This document shows, piece by piece, positions 1 through 11,425 of a stretch of 64,000 nt of DNA (positions are counted from its first letter, which is position 1; every line of letters starts with the position of its first letter). The stretch is from Isoetes taiwanensis (Eukaryota; Streptophyta; Lycopodiopsida; Isoetales; Isoetaceae): assembly GCA_021234155.1 (NCBI GenBank), contig JAJEKV010000020.1, positions 3,580,563-3,644,562 on the forward strand, given 5' to 3'. The position numbers and the translations under genes are program-made. Under the pieces are notes generated by a model. The model was given only the letters and a program-made list of their open reading frames with translations, ran no database searches and was not told the DNA's origin.

Positions 1-285
1 TAGTTTTGGGCCCCAAGACAGTGCAGGGAACACCCATGTTGTGGAAGATCGACCTCGTCCTCCAGGGCAAAGGAGGAGGAGGGTTCAAAGGGGGGAGAGT
101 GTTAGAAGGGGATGCCAATGTCATTTCACTTTGAGACAACTCTACCTTCTTCCAGAAACCACTCAAATTACCTACCACAAATGGGATCATGTGAACCAAA
201 GAAGGTCAAATTTGCCACGGTAAAGCTTTTTAGTCAGCCGAGAAAGGGTTGAGGTATAGGCTGGCTCCGTGGGCTCACGGATGAA

Positions 286-2323
286 AAGAGAGAATGGATC
301 AAACAAAAGCTATTGCATTACATTGCACCTAGAATGGTGATGAATATCCACCAAGAAAGAGTGAGCTTGAAGAAGGAACTACTTGGTTTGGAGGGGCTTT
401 CGAGAGATGACATGTTAAAGATGCATGAAATCTACAACATTGAAAAGGAAGTGACCCGAAATGTTTGGAAGTTGCATGAAGATGAAGCTACAAGCACTCA
501 TATGTGGGTGCAACAACACCTTGACAAGATTGTATTCCATTATGAGCAAGGTGAGATCTTCCAATTGGGTGTTATGACTCCCACCCAAAGAGGAGCCTTC
601 TTTGAGATTTGGAAAGGATAGGGCATTGTGTCTCGACTCCACCTACAAGACGAACGGGATGAGGTAGGGTTGCACCTCTTGCATTTCAATGCTCATATAA
701 GACTTTAGCTTCCTTGCCAACATTCTTAAGTTGTGTTGCTACTTTACATTAAAGGTACTACCTCTTCACTATCATTGGATTCGATGACTACTTCAATGGG
801 ATGCCTTTGGCTTGGATTATCACGAACTCCCAGAAGAAAGATGCAATTGCAAGATGGCTAGAAGCCATGAAAGTGTGGGTTGAACGCCATGACTCAACCT
901 GGAAGCCCTCATGCTTTATCACCGATTCTTGTGATGCCGAAATACATGCAATTAAAAAGGTAACAATGTTTCCACTATGAGCAATTTTAAGTGGTTCATT
1001 TTGCACACTCACATGTGGCATCTCTCTACACTTCAGGTTTACCCTAGCGTGCGCTTGAACCTTTGCATCTGGCATGTGAGAAGAGACTGGTTGAAGTGGT
1101 TAGTCAAGAACGTGAAGAACAAGGAGATAAGGAACCAAATGTTTAAGGAATTGGGTGAGATCATGTATGGAATCAAGTGTCCCCCAGGTAACAATGAATA
1201 TGGAGAGGATTACAAGGAGGCTGTTAAAGTAGAAGCTTTGAGAAAGTTGGAAACCCTGAAAGGAAAGTATCCTCAGTATCCCAGATTGGCCTCCTACATG
1301 AGTCGTGAGTGGACTCGCAATATATGTGAATGGGTGTTGGCCACAAGAATGTTCCCCCATTCAAACCAAGAAACCAATGCTGCAATAGAGGGTTGGCACA
1401 AGATACTAAAGATGCGCCTGGGCATCTCCAAATCCTGTCTGAAGGGAAGGAGGATGGACTGGCTACTACATATGCTTGTCAATGAAGTTGAGGCACATAC
1501 AACATACTCAAGGTAATTTGCAAAAGATAACGTGTTTTGTATACTTACGTGTGCACTAACACACCACGTTGTTTCATTTACAAGCACACAGGGGGATGAA
1601 AGAGGCTGGTTTTGTCATAAACACATCACAAGAGAAAATTATAGAATCGGCTATTCGAGGGGCGTGGGATTCGATGATGCAAATACCTTTGTAGACCTCG
1701 GCAAAGGCGAGGCATATGTCCGAACTCTTGATCTCAACCGCCAACCGCACTTTGTGAGTGGGGCACACAGAATTGGGCGAAGTTGTGATTGCCCATGGGG
1801 TGCCAAAGGTAACCTTTGCAAACACCAAGTTAAGGTTATTCAACTAATGGACGATTCTGAGAGAGCAGGACATCTTGAAGGTTCTAGGTTCGATTATGGA
1901 AATGCAAGTGGTGGCATGGAGCACTTGCGCCCTTGTACACCTGGGGTCCCCCCTGGAGATTCACTTGAAGAGATAGTTAGTCTAGAGGATGACATTCTCC
2001 CTATGAAGAAAGTTGGGTTGACCGTAGAGGAAGCTAGGGCCTCACTAGAATCGTGTGTTGCAAGGGTTATGGGACGGGCCTCCAAGGATCCCAGCCTCCT
2101 CATAGCCACAGAGGCGATGATGAGACAACTCGACACCAGGCTTGAGAGGATGGACGAAGAGGATGGACAAGACACAACTATAATGTCTTTGTCAGTGCTG
2201 GAGGAAGAGGAGGCATATGGAACGAGCCTTGTAAGGATGAAGCCACTCTTGGAAATAGGGAAGAGGGGGCCAAAGGACAAGAAACGGAGTTGGAAGGAAG
2301 TTGAGATGGAGAGCCTTGCTTAG
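286..2323 (+). pseudogene. MULE-type transposase with SWIM zinc finger, intron-containing, frameshifted
   Basis: Conceptual translation gives a Mutator-like (MULE) transposase. The first catalytic Asp lies in LDSTYKTNGM (about 628-660), followed by FTIIGFDDYFNGMPLAWII (about 765-822), a second Asp in CFITDSCDAE (about 911-940), then LCIWHVRRDWLKWL (about 1055-1096). A C-terminal SWIM finger, SCDCPWGAKGNLCKHQ, sits near 1783-1830. Three short introns restore the frame: 664-754, 960-1036 and 1513-1591, all GT..AG. The frame still breaks near 620, where a TAG follows EIWKG and the DSTYKTNG frame is offset by one, and again near 1680 in the SWIM exon. The copy is therefore decayed. Such proteins normally cut and paste their own element at terminal inverted repeats; no such repeats were identified here. 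The 5' start lies in poorly resolved sequence. Domain assignment is strong, exact ends are not. Confidence 0.8.
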
Positions 2324-2390
2324 ATGGTTTGTAATATCTTTAGTTTTGCACGAATACTATGGTTTTTAATTTGATGAGTTTAGCATATGC

Positions 2391-3413
2391 ACAAAATACT
2401 ATAAGTATGAATACTCTGTGTACAAATACACAATGTATTAATACTCTATGTATAAGTACTGTAATTTGTAAGACTACTCATATAAATACCATGCGTACAA
2501 AATACTATAAGTATGAATACTCTGTGTACAAATACACAATGTATTAATACTCTATGTATAAGTACTGTAATTTGTAAGACTACTCTTATAAATACTATGT
2601 GTACAAAGTACTATAAATATAAATACTCTGTGTACAAATACACAATGTATTGATACTCTATGTATAAGTACTGTAATTTGTAAGACTACTCGTATAAATA
2701 CTATGTGTATAAAATAATATAAGTATGAATACTCTGTGTACAAATACACAATGTATTAATACTCTATGTATAAGTACTCTTGTAATTTGTAAGATCCGCC
2801 AGATAAATACCATGCATACAAAATACTATAAGTATAAATACTCGGTGTACAAATACACAATGTATTAATACTCTATGTATAAGTACTGTAATTTGTAAGA
2901 CTACTCGTATAAATACTATGTGTACAAAATACTATAAGTATGAATACTCTGTGTACAAATACACAATGTATTAATACTCTATGTATAAGTACTGTAATTT
3001 GTAAGAGTACTTTCAGATAAATACTATGTGTACAAAGTACTATAAATATAAATACTCAGGTACAAATACACAATGTATTAATACTCTATGTATAAGTATC
3101 GTAATTTGTAAGAGTACTCAGATAAATACTATGTGTACAAAGTACTATAAATATAAATACTCTGTGTACAAATACACAATGTATTAATACTCTATGTATA
3201 AGTACTTGTAATTTGTAAGACTACTTAAATATTATGTGTACAAAGTACTATAAATATAAATACTCAGGTACAAATACACAATGTATTAATACTCTATGTA
3301 TAAGTAATCGTAATTTGTAAGACTACTGTTATAAATACTATGTGTACAAAATACTATAAATATAAATACAATGTGTACAAATACATAATGTATTAATACA
3401 TTTTGTAAAACTA
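2391..3413. repeat. Minisatellite, about 9.6 units of roughly 106 bp
   Basis: Unit starts, marked by ACAAA(A/G)TACTATAA, fall at about 2391, 2497, 2603, 2709, 2818, 2924, 3032, 3137, 3240 and 3346, so spacings are 103-109 bp. Each unit is itself built from shorter AT-rich pieces of the type ATAAATACTATGTGTAC, giving a higher-order structure. It begins directly downstream of the MULE relic. The open frames across it are repeat artefacts. Confidence 0.95.
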
Positions 3414-3419
3414 CCGGGT

Positions 3420-4320
3420 CGAAATAAATCCCGAAAGTCGTTATCCCGTCCTAAGTGGAATCACCAATTGCGGATTCCACCGGGATGGAAAACGCCCGGC
3501 CATCATTGCATGCCGCAGCAATGATGCTACTTCAAGTCGATGTCAAGTCGGGCTTGTCCGCCATTATGCAGACGGCTAACCGACGACGCAATGTGGGTGA
3601 TTCCAATCAACGTAATCACGGTGGTGATTCCATCAACGGAATCCGCGTGGTGATTCCACCCCACGAGAATCAACCTTGGGCATCGGACCAAAGACCGCCC
3701 CTCTTGGTATTCACTCATAATTCCCCGGAAGACGCACTCGTGAGGCGCTTCGATCTTCGTCATCGCTCGCTTATGGCCGACCGCCCCCAAGAGCCATACT
3801 CGACGGGGTCCTAGTGGTGGACCTCGGTTTTCTCGGAGGCCCTCAAAGATTGCAGCCTCGAAATCTGCGGGGAGGCGCCTCGGTCGAAAGCATTGGTAGA
3901 CGTCCCGCCCATTCCTATCGCCATACCTTTCGAGACGGGGTTGTGAATGCATCGATTCCCGTGAAGGTTTCCAACGCTTCACACATCCCCACGGCACGCA
4001 GACGGCTTAATGAAGAGTGGGCAAAGAATCTGTTTGCCTACGCTACTTTAATCGCCGAAGGAAGAATCTGGCTGGTTCAAAGCCGCTGAAGGTGGAGTGC
4101 AAGGATGAGCCGGATGATCTGTGAGTTTGCTTTCCTGGTTCCTCGGCCGCAAGGAGACAAGTTTTGGGAGGGTTGGATGGTCTACCAACAAGGTGTGAGT
4201 TCATACATTGCTGTTCATTTGATGTTCTGTATTGTCGCTGCAACTAATGTTCTTTATTGCTGCTGCATGAACCACGCTAGAAAAAACGAGCCCGCCCCCA
4301 GCTTATAGTGCATAGCTCAT
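3420..4320. other. CpG-rich segment with GTGATTCC motifs and gene-like frames
   Basis: Base composition changes sharply at 3420 from AT-rich minisatellite to CpG-rich DNA. Paired GTGATTCC/GGAATC motifs occur at 3468-3480, 3597-3610 and 3630-3665. Open frames on both strands overlap (+3814-4089; -3527-3997), and I cannot assign a product. A WAKNLFA peptide on the plus strand (near 4016-4038) recurs on the minus strand near 5700. Probably part of a large DNA transposon or of captured gene DNA. Confidence 0.45.
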
Positions 4321-4439
4321 GACTATCAATGATGGAGGACCGTCCTTTTTGGTTTCGCTCGCATAGCCTGTTGATTTTTATTTCCGGTAGCTACCTTGCT
4401 ACACGCCTTCTTGTGAAAAATACGATTTAAGTTAATTGT

Positions 4440-5190
4440 TCGCAATCTCTTCAATTGGCTTCAAATACTATGCATATTGTGAATGTACATATGGTAATTT
4501 TTGATGAGTTTTGCACAATATGAGTTCCCCGACATGATATGTTTTGCATAGATACTCAATGTACGTAATCTATGGTTGAAGATGAATACCGACGATAAAT
4601 ACTCGCAAAAATACTATAATGATACATACTATTAGTACAAACACACACAATCCGCAAATCACTAAAGGTTTGAATACTATCTCGTATAAAATACTAAAAA
4701 GTATAAATACCATTTGTAGAAAATACCGTATGTATAAATACTGTGTATAAATACCATGTGTAGAAAATACAAGAAGCATAAATACTCGTGGTACAAATAC
4801 CATGTGTAGAAATACTACGTGTATAGCGGTGTATAAATCAAGAAATTACTATAGGCTTGAATACTATCTCAGATAAAATACTAAACGTGATAAATACCAT
4901 GTGTAGAAAATACCGTGAGTATAAGTACTCGTGGTAAAATAACATGTGTATAAAATACCGTAAGTATAAATACACTGTGTATAAATACCATGTGTAGAAA
5001 TACTCTGTGTATAAATCTGCAAAGGAGTATACATTTGAATACTATCTATATAAAATACTAAACGATAAATACCATGTGAGACGAAATACCACAAGTATAA
5101 ATACTGCTTTTAAAAACTTTAATATATTAATACTACGTGCGTATACTCAAGCTCTATGTACAATACTTGAAGTATAAATACTCCCATGTA
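4440..5190. repeat. Second AT-rich minisatellite of ATAAATACCATGTGTA-type motifs
   Basis: From about 4570 the sequence is a loose array of the motif (T)ATAAATACCATGTGTAGAAAATAC with variants. It uses the same building blocks as the array at 2391-3413 but in another order, without a clear 106-bp period. It ends near 5190, where CpG-rich DNA resumes. No coding sense. Confidence 0.8.
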
Positions 5191-5199
5191 TATCACGTT

Positions 5200-6760
5200 T
5201 ATAATCGCCTATGGAATCACGATTAATCCCCGCTAGCATTATGGAATCACAAGAAGAAGCCATAATCGGTGAAGCGCCGCGACCAAAAAAAAAGCCAGTT
5301 GTTTTAACTGGACAGGGTTTAGCGGCCAGGGTTCAACCAAAAAAGAAACACCGTGGTTTTACCGCATGCTGAATAATATCGGACATGTATAGATGCTCAA
5401 AAGGAAACCGCCAAGAAGACGGCAGTTAATCCGCTTCATTCGCTACCGCCAGCCTAGCCGCTGGAGGTGTGGGAACGCTTCCTCCGATCAAACATGCAAT
5501 TAGTTACATCCAGCCAAAAAAAGAAAAATCGCGGAAGCAAGAGGCGCAGATGGCTCACCTTGACGCCGGTCCAGCTTAGTTCGCCGGTGGAAGGGTCTTT
5601 GCAAAGAGTAACCTAAACACGGTCGTCGTCATCTTCCGTTCATCAACTCAAACGCCCCCACGAACATCCGCATGCGACGCTTTACCAGAATGAAGAGATG
5701 CAAACAAATTCTTGGCCCAATCACCGCCACATTCCTCGTGACCGTGAATTCGAACCCCTAGAAACTTTAACTCAATTTTCGAGCCATTGATTTCCTCAAA
5801 GGCACCCTCACGCAAGCAGCCCCTCTTGCCTCGTATGGCGACCGGAACCGCGGGACCTAAAGGCAAATAATCGACTTCGAAGATGATCCCGCAGCTCTCG
5901 AGCCCGCAATGCGTGGAAATTATCCAAGTAACGGCGATCAATCTTCAAAACCCGCCCTCTATAACAATTGGTGGACAAACTACCATTCCTACAAGCCGAA
6001 CCGATGTTAGAGCAAAGCGAAGAGCGCATAAAGAAATTCCTTACCGAACCACAGGAAAGAAGGAGAACTTCCTTAACAACAACAGAAACCACGAACTATC
6101 GCAAGGATATGGCGCCAACAATCGGATCGGTTACCGGAGCTGGAGCTAAGCACCAAAACCAAAACATATGATTGAATTGAAGCGCCAGTTTTGTCCGTCG
6201 GGCTCGAAAATCCCCCACGGAATCACCGACTAGGCTAAATTCGTTGTCGGGCCTAGGGGCCAACGGGCACCCTGACATTATCGCCGACGCCACGCCACTT
6301 CAGTTTGGCACCAATCCATGCGTTGAAGTACTAAATTGGCCGCCGCTGTAGGGGCCAACGTGGCACCCTGGCATTCGTGAACGCCGCGTCGCTTCCGGTC
6401 CGCACAAATCCTAGTAGTGAGGGCAATAGATGGCGGCGGCTTGGCATTTATTACGTACGTCGCTCCACGTCACCGACTCGAGCGATGATGATTCGTCGCA
6501 AACCACAGCCTTGTGATTCCACGGGAAAGAATAGCCCACATGTGATTCCACGGTATGGAATAACATACGAAAGTGATTCCACGGACTTGAATCAAACTTT
6601 TATCAGCAGGATTCTACGGAATGGACGCACCATGGAGGTGATTCCACGGTTTGGAATCACCGTGGTGTGATTCCGCATAGAGGAATGTTGCATGCAACTC
6701 AAATTCAAATTCAAAAAAGTTCCCGCTCCAAAATCTTTCAAATTCAGATTCAAAAACTTC
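5200..6760. other. CpG-rich DNA with GGAATCAC/GTGATTCC motifs, unassigned frames
   Basis: Motifs are seen at 5213-5221, 5240-5248, 6222-6229, and densely at 6510-6690, where GTGATTCC and GGAATCAC alternate about every 30 bp. The minus-strand frame ending near 5650 reads plausibly as protein (GIIFEVDYLPLGPAVPVAIR, then KIELKFLGVRI and WAKNLFASL) but I do not recognise it. No intact gene is claimed. Confidence 0.4.
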
Positions 6761-6765
6761 ATCGA

Positions 6766-7700
6766 TCATATACACGGTGGTGTGGAATTAAAACCAAAGA
6801 AAGCTGGGAATTTTCGCTTCTCAGACAATAGCAAGGTTGAAATCATGGGCCATTTTTCCTCGCACGGGTAACCAAGCCACCCTCCTCGGTCCAATCTCCC
6901 CGGGTAGATGAAATGTGCTTTTCCTTTCTCGGACGCAAGCCAAATAACTTCAGTAGCATGACAGCAAATGTCGACCTTGTCATGTCGATTTCCCTCCGCC
7001 CAAACCATTTGATGTGTCAATGACCGCAAAGCGCCCGAAGTTTAGAATGAAACATCACGAAATTAAGTAAAATTGCATAATGAACACTCACGAGAATGAT
7101 CTTTCGAGTTGCAAATGTCCAAAGAAGAACCTCTTCACAAAACAAATTGTGTATATCCCACAATCCCGGTGTTCTCTGGGGGCATTTCAAGGGGACACGG
7201 GGGGCATTGTGAAGGCTTGTGGATTCAAAATTCCATCTCTTCATAATGTCTGCGCTATGAAACCGAAAAAACATAGCAATCGTGGAAGGCAAATTCGATC
7301 TCATAGTCTGTAAAATTGATCTTACATGGTCGCGAAAGATCTTAAGTTGGAGTGCATGGGCGCCATTGAATCCAGATGCAGCACCACAGGGCACGGGGTT
7401 TGAAGCCTCCGGCTTGCCTCTTCGTTGGATACCAATATAAACAGGCTCCAGTGGTTGCTGCAAAACAAGTTTATGAAATCCAATGGCCTACCTGTTAACT
7501 CGAAATCGAATTGTATACCTGCTCATAACTGGGAAGTAGTAGAAACCGACATTTTGCATCCGCCAATTCTGCCTGCTAAAAGGTTTGGGTGGGATTAGAT
7601 TACTGAAAATTTCATAGGCACCTGACCGACCCTCCAAAGAGTTTTGCATGAAGAGGCCAAGGCAAGGTCACGGATGGATGAAAACATGCCGCACCTCTTA
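6766..7700 (-). pseudogene. Unidentified gene fragment with intron/exon structure
   Basis: Minus-strand reading shows exon-like blocks. One block near 7520-7650 reads SGAYEIFSNLIPPKPFSRQN then WRMQNVGFYYFPVM and ends at a GTATAC donor. A second runs from a TTTTGCAG acceptor at about 7463 through QPLEPVYIGIQRRGKPEA to FRDH, ending at a GTAAG donor near 7326. A further frame (6766-7029) contains HQMVWAEGNRHDKVDICCHA. Splice signals and protein-like composition argue for a captured or decayed host gene. The family is not recognised. It lies between dense GTGATTCC repeat blocks, which suggests transposon capture. Confidence 0.4.
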
Positions 7701-8455
7701 TTCTGGGGGATGGCATGAATTAAGGCTCTGTGAAGGGCATTCTACAGTAAGTGAATGATATTGTCAAACCAAACGAAAAATCAGCTTTGAACTTACAGAA
7801 GATAGACACCAACGCATTCCTCGTTGATTCTGCAGTCCACATCGTCTTCTACACCGGCAATCGCCATGAAAACCCGGCAAAATTGGCATAGATCCCAAAT
7901 TCAGATGTCGCCGATTTTTTCCCTACCAATTGTCGTCTTTGATTGTTAGTGGATACTTGAATGTAAAATTACAGTCCAATTCCCGGAAACAAGGCCTGTT
8001 TGGTAAGCAAAAACAGAATCAAAAATGTGGCCTCCAAATCTATGCATCATGGGAATCTCAATAATTGTCCCTCCTCTTCCGGAGGCCAAGTAGAGGGGTC
8101 GGAAGACCGGCTGTTTGAATAGCATCGCAGAGACCACGAATGTAGCCGGACGCCTCAAAAACAATGTGATTAGGAGCTATGCAATCTTACTCGCTTTTAT
8201 TTGCACCCCTCTTTTCCCTCGGGTGTTTTCGAAGCCTCTTGACCGGACCGGAGCTTGCATGTTCTTTTGGGAGGGGGATGGAAATTCCCCTCTTGTGCGA
8301 CTTCCATACTGAAATCATCTCGGTTAACTGCTCCTCGCTCTCTACCCAAAGACAGTCGGCCCTCAACTCTTCAACAAAGAACATTGAACCTTCTAGCAAT
8401 GTTATTTCTTATTGCTGCCCTCTTACGTTCCTCAAACTCTCCTCCACCATCCGCT

Positions 8456-9046
8456 TTATCTCCACCGCCGCATGACCCAAGCAGCCTTGTTTGCCGGTTT
8501 GAGAATCCCATGCTCTATTTGCTCCTCTGCCATGGCTTCGGCCCTACGCCTGGCCCTTGCCAAAATCCGTCTCAGATTGTGTTGCCACAGGTAATCCTCA
8601 TCTACACTCCGCTGCAGCTTCACCAATTCAAAATCCCTCTTCTTCTTCGCTAACTCAGGGGCATTGGGTTTCCTTCCCCGAATTGCTGCTGGCAGCTTGT
8701 AATCCCCGCCCATGTTGTGCTTGGCTAATCTGTGGATTTCCAAATCCCACTTCTTGGAGTAACTTCGATCACAGTTGTCGAATTGGCAGTGCCACCGACC
8801 ATCACCCGCATCGAATTTCCAGTTGGGAATATCTGCCATGTTTCCGGGATTCTCCCAGGGAGCGTTTTCTATGGCATCGCTGCATAAATCCACTTCGCAC
8901 TCTATGCTGGCTTCTGCTTCATTGCAATCAACATCCTCTTGAGGCACTGGAACAGACCTTTCGCGGGCATCTGCAACCCCCCAAATATTTGGGAAAAAAC
9001 GAGAAGCTTGAGCAATGAGCTTAGCACGAACAGAATCCGAAGAATC
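8456..9046 (-). CDS. Uncharacterised protein segment with one C2H2 zinc finger
   Basis: An open frame runs from just after a stop near 9049 to a stop at 8456. It reads DSSDSVRAKLIAQASRFFPN near its start, then an acidic region, then a C2H2 finger CQFDNCDRSYSKKWDLEIH with a second His five residues on (C-x4-C-x12-H-x4-H). A basic, helix-rich tail follows (KKKRDFELVKLQRS, then RRILARARRRAEAMAEEQ). A single finger with a basic helix suggests nucleic-acid binding, which is inference. No credible ATG precedes the conserved-looking part, so this may be an internal or terminal exon, or a fragment. It is embedded in the GTGATTCC island, so capture by a transposon is possible. Confidence 0.5.
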   Translation of the reverse strand, partial: DSSDSVRAKLIAQASRFFPNIWGVADARERSVPVPQEDVDCNEAEASIECEVDLCSDAIENAPWENPGNMADIPNWKFDAGDGRWHCQFDNCDRSYSKKWDLEIHRLAKHNMGGDYKLPAAIRGRKPNAPELAKKKRDFELVKLQRSVDEDYLWQHNLRRILARARRRAEAMAEEQIEHGILKPANKAAWVMRRWR

Positions 9047-9349
9047 CGGCTATGGCTCCAAACTGCTACCGCAGCTGTCCCAAAACCATGAACTGCAAAA
9101 AGCCTTTACCGAGGGGAGTCCACCTCCGAATCAATAGGCTCTTCTTGCAAGGGATTGTTCACAGGGAACACAAAGGCCGAATTTGCATCGGATTCAACCT
9201 GGAAGTTCTCGCCCTGCGAGGTTTCAAGACTTTGCGCCATCCGAAACGGATTGAAGCGACAAAAAACACAAGAACGACGCTTAGAAGGAACGGGGCGCCG
9301 GAAGAACGGAGCCGTAACGAGTCATGAGAAATCGTATGTTGGACGCTAG

Positions 9350-9648
9350 CGTAAAAAGCCACGAACGAACCTCAAGGAGAAAACGAATGTTTCGAAAGAT
9401 AGAAAGGGAAATTTCGGTGTGATTCCTTCGATGGGCGCAAAGAATGCAAGGGCTTGACGGGAGGACGGCGATACGCTGAGCCGGGTTCAATCATGACATT
9501 GTCGTGGTACCGTACCGGCCATAATTATGAGTCGCCAGAGTTCAAAATATCCCAAGGACATAATTAAAATAGCCAAAATATCCACGCACAAATCGAAAGG
9601 TTAGGATGCGTCACGACAAATTGAGCGATCAGGATGCGTCACCCATTT
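9350..9648. other. No feature seen
   Basis: Short frames only; CpG-rich. It leads into the dense repeat block that starts at about 9650. Confidence 0.4.
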
Positions 9649-9649
9649 G

Positions 9650-10230
9650 CAGTGATTCCGTCGAATGGAAAATCAAAAAACTGTGATTCCGTCCCCCGGA
9701 ATCTTCATGTCGTGATTCCACGGAGTTGAATATCACAGAATGTGATTCCATCTTGCAGAATCGCGTTGACGTGATTCCTTCGCTGGAATCGAGATTTGGG
9801 TGATTCCGCTGTCGCGGTTTCCTACGGTTGTGATTCGTCGAATGGAAAATCAAAAACGCGATTCCGTCCCCGGAATCTTCATGTCGTGATTCCACGAGTT
9901 GAATATCACGCATCGCGATTCCATCTAGCGTAATCGCGTTGACGTGATTCCTTCCGCTGGAATCGAATTTGGTGATTCGCGTTGCGGTATCCTACGGTTG
10001 TGATTACGCCGAATGGGGAATCAAAAATCGTGATTCCATCCGCTAGAATCTCTATGTGGTGATTCCATCTAGCGTAATCGCGTGGTGTGATTCCTTCCAA
10101 AGGGAATCGTGGTTTAGTGATTCCGCGCGCGGTATCCTAAGGTCGTGATTCCTTCTAGTGGAATACAAGAGTTGTGATTCTATCCCACGGTTTCTACCGC
10201 GGTGATTCCGCCGAAGGTTTCAAACCGACG
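9650..10230. repeat. Higher-order GTGATTCC repeat, units of about 170-178 bp
   Basis: GTGATTCC(N)GGAATC-type monomers recur about every 30 bp. Six different monomers form a larger unit that repeats: the block beginning gtgattc(c)gtcgaatgg starts at about 9652, 9830 and 10000. Copies share monomer order but differ by small indels. Many CpG sites remain. Flanking relics of the motif reach 10380. Confidence 0.85.
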
Positions 10231-10406
10231 GGCCAGATACACCCGGTGACCGACGGCCGGGATGCGCCGAAGTCGCGACGCTATGTTGTCGGTGTGATTC
10301 GCTTCTGGGTCGCCGCAACGGACCCCGCTTCCCCGGTCGATTCTTAAGGCAAGGAATATCTTGCGATGGAATCACAATAACCGGGGTAAAAATATCTCGA
10401 CGCTGC

Positions 10407-10870
10407 CTACTGCATTTGAATATCGCTTCCTCCTTTTCCGTACATGCTGTATAGGAACCACACTGGCTGGCTACTGAATAGGGTCATCCTGATAGCTGTG
10501 TAGCTACAGCGCTCAGGTCCCAACATTATTCGCCATGTTGCCTGCACTCTCTCCAAGAAAATGTAGGCTGAGTTATTGGGAAGAACCCATGAACTACACA
10601 ATCTAAATTTCCCTGTCTGCATCATGCACTTGACAGTGTGGATGAGTGATGCAGTTCTAAATCTGCCCGTGTGATAAAGTATATAGTGGAAGGCTCTGGC
10701 CAGGAGGTTTTTGTTATCTAGCATAATAAAGTGCTTCACCTCACCAGCACCATACAAAGCATATAGTCCCTTCTCTACATTGATCTGTTCCAACCAATTC
10801 TTGATCAGATAAACGTTTGATTCGTAATCAACGAAGGAGCCGACAACCTGAATTTCAAGGTATTCCTAGT
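10407..10870 (-). CDS. Unidentified open reading frame
   Basis: A continuous minus-strand frame of about 150 codons reads VVGSFVDYESNVYLIKNWLE near 10850, preceded by an in-frame CAG that could be a splice acceptor. It continues through HFIMLDNKNLLARAFHYILY to a stop at 10407. Composition looks protein-like but I recognise no family or motif. It directly follows the GTGATTCC block. It could be one exon of a gene, or transposon-derived. Confidence 0.3.
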
Positions 10871-11159
10871 CTCAAACATGCTGTTATACCTAGTAGACTA
10901 AAGGATATGGAAACAAGGGCGGTGATTGGGTGCATCCGACATGAGGGTGTGAAACTTGATCTATTTATGTAAAATGGGTAAGAGACCGGAGATCAATGGA
11001 CTTTACTGACTTGATTTTCAGTCTTTGTCATGGAATGTGGTAATGCAAATATTGTCACATTTTTTCTCAAACAGGGCACAATGTATAAGGCCAACACCCA
11101 ATTTTATTTCCAGAAATGGAATGCCAAATTTGATTCGCAAAACTTGAAAAAACTCTTCC

Positions 11160-11412
11160 ACCTTGCATTATAGAGGTGGCACGGCTATTATTCGGGATAC
11201 CTGGCCCCTGAACCCTTGGTTGGGCTACCTTTAGTCGTGCAGACACATCCTTATATATGTGTTTATATGCATCTGTTTATACTCTTTGTTTATTTCATCA
11301 TGTGATGGGGCTTTGTCCCCCGCTCTAGTTTGGGCTTATGCCCTCTCTTTTGTATTGGGTCCCATAACCCGATTGGGTTTCCAAGAACGTTAAAATTATT
11401 ATCTTATCTTAA
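11160..11412 (+). mobile_element. LINE 3' end with TTATC tail
   Basis: The segment carries a conserved 3' module: TGTATTGGGTCCCATAACCC, CGATTGGGTTTCC, then ACGTTAAAAT followed by a short TTATC-type tail (about 11395-11410). The same module occurs inverted at 49970-50040 and, in related form, at 25616, 42800, 47070 and 47480. It is therefore the 3' untranslated end of a non-LTR element family. No coding part of this copy is recognisable. Confidence 0.65.
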
Positions 11413-11425
11413 CACTAGAGTTGTC
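11409..11425. repeat. TTAA plus 13-bp inverted repeat, left copy
   Basis: TTAA followed by CACTAGAGTTGTC. The exact inverse, followed by TTAA, is at 18085-18101. See the corresponding finding. Confidence 0.6.

Noticed and set aside
2359-2749. Open frames on both strands across the minisatellite
   Set aside because: They are Tyr/Ile/Thr-rich repeat translations that follow the tandem unit, with no independent coding signal.
9650-10230. CRISPR-like array
   Set aside because: Regular 30-bp spacing of GTGATTCC looked array-like, but the intervening sequences recur in a fixed order every 170-178 bp, and the genome is a plant's.
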